From NCBI GenBank assembly GCA_031255395.1, contig JAIRSQ010000181.1, positions 1 through 6,305 on the forward strand: a stretch of DNA of 6,305 nucleotides, in the 5' to 3' direction. The stretch comes from Spirochaetaceae bacterium. Its GTDB lineage: Bacteria; Spirochaetota; Spirochaetia; Treponematales; Breznakiellaceae. Below the pieces are notes generated by a model, which had not been told where the DNA came from, made no database searches, and saw only the letters and a program-made list of their open reading frames with translations. The position numbers and the translations under genes were made by a program. Below, piece by piece: positions 1 to 5,452 of the stretch. Numbering within the stretch: the stretch's first letter is position 1; each line of letters begins with the position of its first letter.

Positions 1-1131
1 CTCGGCACGATAGCGGTCATCGTTGTTTTACGCCGGGTCGCGCCGCGCATACCGGGAGCGGCCGTGGGCGTGCTGGTATTCACAGTGATATGCTATGTCT
101 TCAAACTGCCCGTGATGACGATAGGCGCTACGTTCGGCGACATAACGGCTACGGTGCCCAAGCTCGAATTCCCCGCGATAAGCCTGGCTACGGTGCGCGA
201 TGTTTTTCCCGACGCGTTCACGATAGCGTTGCTCGCCGCGATAGAATCGCTGTTATCCGCAGTGGTGGCTGACGGCATGACGGGCGACAAGCACAACTCC
301 AACACGGAACTGGTAGCGCAGGGTATCGGGAATATCGTGTCCGTAATATTCGGCGGGATACCGGCAACCGGCGCGATAGCCCGTACCGCGACGAACATCA
401 AATCCGGCGCGGTAAGCCCTGTTTCCGGCATCGTCCATTCGGTCGTGCTTGTTTTGTTCATCCTGTTCCTCGCTCCGGCAGCCTCGCAGATACCGCTCGC
501 CAGCCTTTCCGCCGTTTTGATGGTAGTTTCGTGGGACATGAGCAATTTGGGACGGTTCATCCGCATCATAAAGACCGTCCCCGGGAGCGATGTTACCGTT
601 CTGCTTGCGACATTCGTGCTGACCGTGCTGGTAGACCTTGCCTTTGCGGTGGAGATTGGCGTCCTGCTGGCGGTATTCCTGTTCATGCGCCGGATGGTCG
701 AGATAGCGGACATCAAGTTGCAGAACAGCGAGGTCATCGGAGCGCTTGCGATGAGCGACGCGGAAAAGAGCAAGGAGCGGAGCGTCAACGCGCTACACAA
801 CAAGGACATCGAGGTATACGAGATAGCGGGCCCGTTTTTCTTTGGGGTGGCGGATATGTTGCAGAGCACGCTGCTTCGCCTTGCCAAAGCGCCTAAGGTC
901 ATAATCTTGCGCATGAGGGCCGTTCCGGCGATAGATTCTACCGGCATCGCGGCGCTCGAATCGTTCCTGATGAACTGTAAAAAGCGCAAAATACGCCTTG
1001 TCATCACCGAGATATGCAGACAGCCCCGGCTCGCGCTCGAAAAATCAGGCTTTATGGACGACTGCGGGCAGGAAAATTTTATCGACACGCTGGAAGATGC
1101 GCTAACCGGCGCTCGCCAGTTGACATCCTGA
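1..1131 (+). CDS. SulP-family anion permease with STAS domain, 5'-truncated by window edge
   Basis: The frame is open from base 1, so this is the last 376 residues of a protein of about 550. It is an inner-membrane secondary transporter for an inorganic or organic anion (sulfate, bicarbonate or dicarboxylate; the substrate cannot be read from sequence). Fragment residues 1-230 hold the end of the SulP membrane domain, with the family signatures AIESLLSAVVADG, NTELVAQGIGN and FGGIPATGAIARTATN at about residues 80-132. Several hydrophobic helices follow up to MRRM. Residues about 269-366 form the cytoplasmic STAS domain, with the diagnostic IDSTG at 311-315. The GTG at 64 is an internal codon, not the start, because the upstream residues (RIPGAAVG) continue the SulP pattern. 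The TGA stop is followed by a hairpin terminator and a convergent gene. Family assignment is firm; substrate is unknown. Confidence 0.95.
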   Translation, partial: LGTIAVIVVLRRVAPRIPGAAVGVLVFTVICYVFKLPVMTIGATFGDITATVPKLEFPAISLATVRDVFPDAFTIALLAAIESLLSAVVADGMTGDKHNSNTELVAQGIGNIVSVIFGGIPATGAIARTATNIKSGAVSPVSGIVHSVVLVLFILFLAPAASQIPLASLSAVLMVVSWDMSNLGRFIRIIKTVPGSDVTVLLATFVLTVLVDLAFAVEIGVLLAVFLFMRRMVEIADIKLQNSEVIGALAMSDAEKSKERSVNALHNKDIEVYEIAGPFFFGVADMLQSTLLRLAKAPKVIILRMRAVPAIDSTGIAALESFLMNCKKRKIRLVITEICRQPRLALEKSGFMDDCGQENFIDTLEDALTGARQLTS

Positions 1132-1142
1132 GGCGAGGCGCG

Positions 1143-1160
1143 AAACCCGCTAACGGGTTT
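1143..1160. terminator. Bidirectional hairpin terminator between convergent genes
   Basis: A perfect 7-bp inverted repeat, AAACCCG / CGGGTTT, encloses the loop CTAA. It lies 11 bp after the permease stop, and its right arm runs into the stop codon (1159-1161) of the opposing membrane-protein gene. On the + strand the stem ends in TTT and continues ACTTT; on the minus strand it also ends in TTT. Because it is symmetric, with A on one side and T on the other, it can act as an intrinsic terminator in both directions. The U tracts are short, so efficiency is uncertain. Confidence 0.7.
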
Positions 1161-2076
1161 ACTTTCGAGCGGACGCGGCTCGGGCTAGGTGGAACAGAAT
1201 GCTGTAAATCAGAAGCAAAACTGCGGCGGAGGCGAATATGGCGGGCGCGATAAACGTGTCCGGTACCGCTCCGCGAGAGAAACCCGCAAGATACTCCGTT
1301 ATTTCATTCGAATTGATAAACACTCCGAAGGCCAGAACGCCGCGGAATGCCAGCAGTTCTAATAAAATGTTCACAAACGGCCATGAGGACGCCTCTAACG
1401 CGAAACCAAGCGACACTAGAAGCGCTGTCAGCGCCAGTACCCAAGAAAAAAACGCCGCACCGCCTTCGTCAAAACGCGTCGCCATGCGCTTCCCGCTTAT
1501 TGAAAGGTCGGAGAGAATACCGCCGAGTATCCATAAATTCCCGCGCCGGAACGGCGCGGGCGGCAGGCCGATTGTTTTGCCGTCCGTTTCGGCCGGACGT
1601 TTTTGATAGATCAGCGGCCTGCCTTCTATCGATACAACGCGGCTCCCGTCGGCATTGGACGGCCTGTCGAGCAGCGTTATCACCATTTTTGGGCGGGAAA
1701 GCATCAGCCCCGGCCGTCCAAGCGTTATATATTTTATCGCCAGCGGCGGCGCGTTGATGCCGGACGCGATGTTTAGGCACTTTGACGCGCCAAAAACGAA
1801 GGCTCCCGCAAGCAGTATCGCGGATATAAATACGAGCGGCGGCGAAAAACCGTGTCTATGTCCGTAATTTACCGAAAAAATGACAGTCAAGTACAGTGCG
1901 AACGGCATTGCCCAGATACCTTTTTCGGCGATATAGCTAAGCGTTATGCCGCTTTCAGGCGGTATTTGGCTCGCGGCGTCTATCCACGCGCCAAGAAAAA
2001 CGCTTGCGGCGGCAATTATGAATACGAGGGGAAACCATAAGCCGAAAAAACACAGGAATCGCGCAAAATTTTTCAT
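1159..2076 (-). CDS. Uncharacterised six-helix membrane protein with central soluble domain
   Basis: This 305-residue protein is not one I recognise by sequence. It has three hydrophobic segments near residues 7-31, 51-70 and 80-100. A mostly polar, strand-rich region of about 105 residues follows (about 101-206, including SRVVSIEGRPLIYQ), then three more hydrophobic segments near 208-228, 233-253 and 274-298. A short basic tail (ARAASARK) closes it. This 3+3 arrangement around an extramembrane domain resembles the LptF/LptG permeases of lipopolysaccharide export, but it is smaller and I see no clear shared motif, so the likeness is topology only. The ATG is supported by AAAGG at 2084-2088, 7 nt upstream in the sense direction. 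The gene stands alone: it converges with the permease gene and diverges from scpA. It is surely a real membrane protein; its function is unknown. Confidence 0.8.
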   Translation of the reverse strand: MKNFARFLCFFGLWFPLVFIIAAASVFLGAWIDAASQIPPESGITLSYIAEKGIWAMPFALYLTVIFSVNYGHRHGFSPPLVFISAILLAGAFVFGASKCLNIASGINAPPLAIKYITLGRPGLMLSRPKMVITLLDRPSNADGSRVVSIEGRPLIYQKRPAETDGKTIGLPPAPFRRGNLWILGGILSDLSISGKRMATRFDEGGAAFFSWVLALTALLVSLGFALEASSWPFVNILLELLAFRGVLAFGVFINSNEITEYLAGFSRGAVPDTFIAPAIFASAAVLLLIYSILFHLARAASARK

Positions 2077-2083
2077 GGTAGTG

Positions 2084-2088
2084 CCTTT
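2084..2088 (-). promoter_or_regulatory. Ribosome binding site of the six-helix membrane protein
   Basis: On the minus strand this reads AAAGG, 7 nt before the ATG at 2076. It fixes the start of the membrane-protein gene, since no better-placed start lies further upstream in frame. No convincing -35/-10 pair was found between here and the repeat cluster. Confidence 0.55.
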
Positions 2089-2166
2089 ATTCTATCACAA
2101 AAAACTCTAAAAGTACACCTCAATTGCAATGATGAATGATGTTGCCAATCGATAGTTGCGAGTCGG

Positions 2167-2187
2167 CCTTGGGGTCAGGCCCCTAGG
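2167..2187. repeat. Small GGGGTCAGGCCCC palindrome
   Basis: CCT-T-GGGG and CCCC-T-AGG flank a five-base centre (TCAGG), giving a short GC-rich hairpin with one mismatch. GGGGTCAG-type motifs are common in REP-like intergenic repeats of many bacteria; that parallel is from general knowledge and not tested here. It abuts the larger hairpin, separated by 3 bp. Confidence 0.5.
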
Positions 2188-2190
2188 TTT

Positions 2191-2275
2191 CGTCATTGCG
2201 AGCGAAGCGAAGCAATCCAGCGCGGGTATTGCTCGACGATGGATTGCTTCGGCACTTGCTTGCCTCGCAATGACG
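2191..2275. repeat. CGTCATTGCGAG-type dispersed palindromic repeat
   Basis: The ends CGTCATTGCGAG (2191-2202) and CTCGCAATGACG (2264-2275) are perfect 12-bp inverted repeats. A second perfect 12-bp pair lies inside: CGAAGCAATCCA (2208-2219) with TGGATTGCTTCG (2240-2251). The two stems are separated by an asymmetric internal loop of 5 and 12 nt, and the apex is a 20-nt loop. The sequence matches a palindromic intergenic repeat that I know to occur in many unrelated bacterial genomes and whose spurious translation (LDCFASLAMT) is common in databases. It is probably a transposase-dependent miniature element. Confidence 0.85.
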
Positions 2276-2300
2276 GCGGCTTTCACGCTCCTCGCAAGGC

Positions 2301-2380
2301 CAATTCGCAATTCCCAATAGCCAGTTCATCCCTCATTGCTCACTGCTCATTACTCATTGCTCATTGCTCATTGCTCATTA
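2301..2380. repeat. 7-bp tandem repeat tract (about 11 units)
   Basis: Heptads run in one unbroken phase. The left part is CAATTCG, CAATTCC, CAATAGC, CAGTTCA. From 2332 there are seven copies of CTCATTG or one-base variants (CTCATTG, CTCACTG, CTCATTA, then three CTCATTG and a final CTCATTA). The tract resembles the short heptameric tandem repeats described in cyanobacterial genomes, by analogy only. It ends about 47 bp before the scpA start, so copy-number change could alter spacing of upstream elements but not the protein. Confidence 0.85.
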
Positions 2381-2402
2381 GACGGTGCCGCTTGGAAACG
2401 AA

Positions 2403-2407
2403 GGGGG
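2403..2407 (+). promoter_or_regulatory. Strong Shine-Dalgarno-like GGGGG before a short leader
   Basis: AAGGGGG ends 3 nt before the ATG at 2411 but 20 nt before the scpA ATG at 2428, too far to serve that start directly. The only motif close to 2428 is GGGA at 2421-2424, which is weak and only 3 nt away. This placement suggests that ribosomes load at 2411 and reach scpA by coupling, or that scpA starts elsewhere. Confidence 0.45.
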
Positions 2408-2410
2408 AAT

Positions 2411-2431
2411 ATGGTACGCTGGGACGGATGA
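2411..2431 (+). CDS. Possible six-codon leader peptide (MVRWDG) coupled to scpA
   Basis: A minimal reading frame, ATG to TGA, follows the best Shine-Dalgarno sequence in the area. Its TGA (2429-2431) overlaps the scpA ATG (2428-2430) in the classic ATGA arrangement used for translational re-initiation. The peptide itself has no recognisable attenuation feature such as a run of one amino acid. It may be a translated leader that sets scpA expression or a chance frame; only its position argues for it. Confidence 0.35.
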   Translation: MVRWDG

Positions 2432-3216
2432 ATGCTCTCCCGATTGACGCGGAAAAGCGGAAAGAAGGTTGCCGGTTTAGGCTGAAGGAATTTGAGGGAC
2501 CTCTTGATTTGTTGCTTTACCTGATAAAGCAGAACAGCGTGAACCTTTACGACATACCGGTTTCACAGATTACCGATCAATACATGGAATATGTCAGTTT
2601 TTCGGATAACATCGGGCTTGACGAGTTGTCGGATTTTCATGTCATGGCGGCCACTCTGCTTTGTATCAAGTCGCGTATGCTGTTGCCGGTCGAATTTGAC
2701 GAAGGGAACGAGATTGAAGATCCGCGGCAGGAACTTGTTGAGCGCCTTATCGAATACCAGCGGTTCAAGAAGCTGTCGGAACTGATGGAAGAAAAGGAGC
2801 GCGAAGCGGAATGGGTCGTGGAGCGGAAGAAATTACAGCATATTCTGCCGTTTGACGACGATGCGGCTCTTTGGAAAAAGGCGGATGTTTGGGAACTTTT
2901 GAACGTTTTTTCCGGTCTGACAGCCCACCTTTCAGGCGAACGCGTCATGGATCTGCGCGAGGAGGTTTCGATTAACGAAAAGATTACGCTGATCGCGGAA
3001 CTCGTTGAAAGGAATAGCGAGTGCCGTTTTACGGAACTGCTTGTGCGCAAAGGTTCGATGATGGATGTCGTTTGCGCGTTCCTGGCGATACTCGAAGCGG
3101 TCAAGAACCGGCTCGTTACGATTTATCAGCATAGGCTGTTCGGCGACATCCTGATACGCGGCATAGAGGTGGAACAGGAAAGACCGTCCGAATCTCTGCC
3201 GGAGCAAAAGGAATAA
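2428..3216 (+). CDS. scpA: Segregation and condensation protein A (kleisin subunit of SMC-ScpAB)
   Basis: This 262-residue protein bridges the SMC dimer head domains and binds ScpB in the bacterial condensin that compacts and segregates the chromosome. The hallmark N-terminal kleisin region is clear: FEGPLDLLLYLIKQ (22-35), NLYDIPVSQITDQYMEY (39-55) and LSDFHVMAATLLCIKSRMLLP (67-87). DPRQELVERLIEYQRFKKL (98-116) follows, then a charged linker and a C-terminal winged helix (about 185-243, RFTELLVRKGSMMDVVCAFLAILEAVK). Length is normal for the family. The frame stays open upstream to 2239, but those 63 residues are translated repeat sequence, so I place the start at 2428; a TTG at 2392 is a weaker alternative. 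It is the first gene of an operon with scpB, whose ATG is 4 bp after this stop. Confidence 0.95.
   Translation: MNALPIDAEKRKEGCRFRLKEFEGPLDLLLYLIKQNSVNLYDIPVSQITDQYMEYVSFSDNIGLDELSDFHVMAATLLCIKSRMLLPVEFDEGNEIEDPRQELVERLIEYQRFKKLSELMEEKEREAEWVVERKKLQHILPFDDDAALWKKADVWELLNVFSGLTAHLSGERVMDLREEVSINEKITLIAELVERNSECRFTELLVRKGSMMDVVCAFLAILEAVKNRLVTIYQHRLFGDILIRGIEVEQERPSESLPEQKE
3208..3213 (+). promoter_or_regulatory. Ribosome binding site of scpB
   Basis: AAGGAA lies inside the last codons of scpA, 7 nt before the scpB ATG at 3221. It supports that start and tight translational linkage of the two condensin subunits. Confidence 0.65.
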
Positions 3217-3220
3217 CGTC

Positions 3221-3859
3221 ATGGAAATTGATACGGAAGACGGTTCGCCGGACCGCTCCGAACCTCGTCAGGCCGGTCTTTTTGATACGGTCGCGGCTTG
3301 CGAAACCGAGGGAGCGGCGGATTGCGTGAAGGTTCCGGACGGGGCGGAGGCGCTGGTAGAAGCCGTTTTGTTTCTCGAACCGGAGTCTGTCGATGAAAAA
3401 CAGATATCCCGCGTCACGGGTTTTAGCGAAGCTGAGGTTGCGGCGACGTTAGAATCGCTGAATGAGCGTTACAGGCGGACTTGCAGCGGTATCGAGATAG
3501 TAAAGATAGGCGGCGGCGTTACGCTAATGCCGAAAAAAGAGCTTTGGGAGGCTCTGAGAGAGCGTTACGGACGCAAAAATTCGGCCAAACTTTCACGCGC
3601 CGCTATGGAAACGCTCTCTATAATAGCGTATTCCCAGCCTATAACCCGCGCCGAGATAGAGGCGATACGGGGCGTACAAGCCGATAACATGATACGGCTG
3701 TTGCTCGAGCGCGGGCTAATCCGCGAGACTGGCAAAAAGGACATTGCGGGACGCCCCGCGCAGTTCGGCACAACGAAGGAATTTTTGAACCTGTTCCGTC
3801 TTGAAAGCATAGCCGACCTGCCCCGCATGGACGAGGCCGATGAGGAACGTTTTGAATAG
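3221..3859 (+). CDS. scpB: Segregation and condensation protein B
   Basis: This 212-residue protein is the tandem winged-helix partner of ScpA in the SMC complex, and forms dimers that bind the ScpA linker. The first winged helix is about 41-115 (ALVEAVLFLEPESVDEKQIS). The second contains the family's best-conserved stretch, LSRAAMETLSIIAYSQPITRAEIEAIRG at 124-151, then LLERGLIRETGKKDIAGRP and FGTTKEFLNLF up to 192. Residues 1-40 are an acidic, poorly conserved extension beyond the usual start, which accounts for its slightly greater than typical length. The start is supported by AAGGAA. The last 20 bp overlap the predicted start of the downstream pseudouridine synthase gene, as expected for co-translated operon genes. 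Confidence 0.95.
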   Translation: MEIDTEDGSPDRSEPRQAGLFDTVAACETEGAADCVKVPDGAEALVEAVLFLEPESVDEKQISRVTGFSEAEVAATLESLNERYRRTCSGIEIVKIGGGVTLMPKKELWEALRERYGRKNSAKLSRAAMETLSIIAYSQPITRAEIEAIRGVQADNMIRLLLERGLIRETGKKDIAGRPAQFGTTKEFLNLFRLESIADLPRMDEADEERFE

Positions 3860-4622
3860 CAAATTGCCCGGCGGCACGGGCGGAGACGTGGCGGTGCGGT
3901 TGCAGGCGTACCTTGCCCGCGCCGGGGTCGCCTCGCGGCGGGCTTCGGAGAGGCTGATTGCGGCGGGCAGGGTAAGCGTAAACGGCGCTGTTGTTACGGA
4001 AATGGGGGCTAAAACGCTTCCGGGCGATATTGTATGCGTTGACGGGCAACCGGCGCGGCCGGAAAGCCGCCGGCATTACATCGCGCTAAACAAGCCGCCG
4101 CTCTATTTATGCAGCGCCGGGGACGCTGAAAACCGTCCTCTTGCCGGAGACTTGCTGCCGCCCGAAATCCAGGAGCGGCTTTACAGCATTGGCCGCCTTG
4201 ATTACCGTTCGCGCGGCCTTATCCTGTTTACCAACGACGGAATGTTTGCCTCAAAGCTTGGACACCCAAGTTCGAATATCGAAAAAGAATACATCATCGA
4301 GGCGTCCGGCGCGATAGACGGCGGTGTCGCGGACAGCTTTTTGGCGGGGATAGAAATTGAAGGAACGCTGTACCGCGCTATTGAGATTGAGCGGCTTGGC
4401 CGAAAAGCGCTGCGCGTCGTGCTGATAGAAGGCAAAAACCGCGAACTCCGCCGCGTATTTTCGCATTTCCGCCTGCATCCGGTGAGTCTGCGCCGTATAC
4501 GCATAGGACCCGTCCGGCTTGGCGATCTGGCTGAAGGCAGGAGCCGCCCGCTAAGCGCCGCCGAATTGGAGGCGCTGGACAGATCCGTCTTGCGGCCCGC
4601 CGTTACTCGTAGTCAAAAATGA
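3840..4622 (+). CDS. rluB: 23S rRNA pseudouridine synthase, RluB/RsuA family
   Basis: This protein isomerises a specific uridine in ribosomal RNA to pseudouridine. An S4 RNA-binding domain at about 19-66 (RLQAYLARAGVASRRASERLI, VSVNG) precedes the catalytic domain. IALNKPP is at 81-87, and the active-site motif GRLDYRSRGLILFTNDG at 118-134 has Asp121 as the catalytic residue. HPSSNIEKEY follows, then EGKNRELRRVFSHF at 197-210 and the closing RIRIGPVRLGDLAEG. The family usually has T-S before the Gly of the catalytic loop; here it is S-R. RluB (23S U2605) is favoured over RsuA or RluE because scpA-scpB-rluB is a widespread gene order. The ATG at 3840 overlaps scpB by 20 bp and has only GAGG 3 nt away. 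A GTG at 3894, with GGAG 8 nt upstream, would begin just before the S4 domain and is a plausible alternative start. Confidence 0.92.
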   Translation: MRNVLNSKLPGGTGGDVAVRLQAYLARAGVASRRASERLIAAGRVSVNGAVVTEMGAKTLPGDIVCVDGQPARPESRRHYIALNKPPLYLCSAGDAENRPLAGDLLPPEIQERLYSIGRLDYRSRGLILFTNDGMFASKLGHPSSNIEKEYIIEASGAIDGGVADSFLAGIEIEGTLYRAIEIERLGRKALRVVLIEGKNRELRRVFSHFRLHPVSLRRIRIGPVRLGDLAEGRSRPLSAAELEALDRSVLRPAVTRSQK

Positions 4623-5439
4623 ACATATTCAGCGCTATCAGTGAATTGCCGGACAGCTTTAGAAATTTTACATGGTATATCCAATAGTCGCCGTCTCTGT
4701 TTAAACGCCGAATTTTGCCAAGCGCGGCGATCGGCGTGCCGTTTACGTTGAATTCGATCTTTAGAAAACTGTCCGCCTTTATGTTTTGTTTTGCCATTAT
4801 AGCGCAGCCGCTTTGCGAAACATTCAACATTGTTCCCGTATGCCGCGGATTTTTTGACAGTACAAGTTTTATTTTTGTTTTGAATTTTACCCTGACTTTT
4901 TTTGTCACAACCAGATAAAAGCCGCACGCGATATTTGTCTGCTTGCGCCGGAATCTGTGTATGACGGCTTCTTTGCTTCTGTTTTCATTCATGACGAGAA
5001 AATACTCTATGGCGTTTCTTATTGAAAAGAATTCCAGCATTTCGCGCTGTACGTTTTCGGGCGGCGTTTCGCGTAAAACAATATCGCGGGAATGTTGGAA
5101 ACACGCGTCCATCTTGGCGCTGTCGCGCAAAATCTCTAGCGGATCGCCGCCGCTAAAACTTAGTATTTTTTCAAGCTTTTCCGCTTCCGCCTTGTTCAAG
5201 CCCGAATTTTTTATGGCCTTGTAAAAATTCGGGTCGCCGCCAGGTTTGCGCGGTTTTATTATATCTACGCCCTCGCCTTTGAAAACCTTGCTTTCTCTGA
5301 CCTTTTTTGAAAGGTTCATATAAATAAGAAGCGCCACAAACAGCGCTAATGAAATGAAAAAACCGATTACATTTTTTGGATCCGTAGTTATTTCAAATTC
5401 AGTTAGAGACTGTAGCATGTAAAGCGAAAATAAAAACAT
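4603..5439 (-). CDS. Membrane-anchored PilZ-domain protein (probable c-di-GMP effector)
   Basis: This 278-residue protein has one membrane helix near residues 23-43, a basic stop-transfer patch, and a helical cytoplasmic region (about 68-160: FYKAIKNSGLNKAEAEKLEKIL to RNAIEYFLVMNENR). The PilZ beta-barrel spans about 180-278. Its best signature is NVSQSG at 206-211, the [DN]xSxxG half of the cyclic-di-GMP site, followed by CAIMA and GKIRRLNRDGDYWIYHVKF. The preceding RxxxR half is not exact: the candidates are the basic cluster HRFRRK at 161-166 and RVKFK at 183-187. PilZ proteins in spirochaetes act in motility and host association, so a similar role is inferred. The start is supported by AAAGGA, 7 nt upstream. 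It is the second gene of a minus-strand operon and its 3' end overlaps rluB by 20 bp. Confidence 0.82.
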   Translation of the reverse strand: MFLFSLYMLQSLTEFEITTDPKNVIGFFISLALFVALLIYMNLSKKVRESKVFKGEGVDIIKPRKPGGDPNFYKAIKNSGLNKAEAEKLEKILSFSGGDPLEILRDSAKMDACFQHSRDIVLRETPPENVQREMLEFFSIRNAIEYFLVMNENRSKEAVIHRFRRKQTNIACGFYLVVTKKVRVKFKTKIKLVLSKNPRHTGTMLNVSQSGCAIMAKQNIKADSFLKIEFNVNGTPIAALGKIRRLNRDGDYWIYHVKFLKLSGNSLIALNMFIFDYE

Positions 5440-5446
5440 TTAATAT

Positions 5447-5452
5447 TCCTTT
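5447..5452 (-). promoter_or_regulatory. Ribosome binding site of the PilZ gene, overlapping the upstream stop codon
   Basis: On the minus strand this reads AAAGGA, 7 nt before the ATG at 5439. Its first two bases belong to the TAA stop (5453-5451) of the upstream gene, so a ribosome terminating there would sit on this site. It supports both the chosen PilZ start, against an in-frame ATG seven codons further in, and co-translation of the pair. Confidence 0.7.

Larger units (their letters stand above)
2121..2380. repeat. Composite nested palindromic repeat region (MITE-like)
   Basis: Most of the 351-bp gap between the divergent membrane-protein gene and scpA is made of repeats. From outside inward there are imperfect inverted arms (about 2127-2168 against 2298-2338), a small GGGGTCAGGCCCC palindrome on the left (2167-2187), and a long two-stem hairpin in the centre (2191-2275). 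The right arm lies inside a run of 7-bp repeats. My hand alignment of the outer arms gives about 29 of 42 matching positions, many of the differences being transitions. The best block is TTGCGA followed by GGCC. No transposase is encoded, so it would be non-autonomous. It may be one decayed element or several insertions into one site. Open frames through it, on both strands, look like translations of repeats rather than genes. Confidence 0.65.

Noticed and set aside
93..1088. 331-codon open frame on the minus strand opposite the permease gene
   Set aside because: It is antisense to a well-supported SulP gene, its product is Ser/Thr/Arg-rich without any recognisable domain, and it arises from the codon bias of the sense gene.
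2077..2125. Promoter for the six-helix protein, using TAGAAT as a -10 box
   Set aside because: TAGAAT lies only about 15 nt before the ATG, directly before the ribosome binding site, which leaves no room for a leader, and no -35 box is found at 16-18 bp.
2107..2310. 67-codon minus-strand frame across the intergenic region
   Set aside because: It is the translation of the palindromic repeats (LDCFASLAMT, GLTPRPTR); no ribosome binding site or domain supports it.
2191..2380. CRISPR array
   Set aside because: The repeated units are 7 bp in direct contact or inverted arms; there are no regularly spaced 25-40 bp repeats with unique spacers, and no cas genes.
2637..3104. 155-codon minus-strand frame inside scpA
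   Set aside because: Ser/Arg-rich shadow of a clearly conserved gene on the opposite strand.
3639..4076. 145-codon minus-strand frame across the scpB-rluB junction
   Set aside because: It overlaps two conserved genes in antisense and has a low-complexity Arg/Pro/Ala composition typical of shadow frames.
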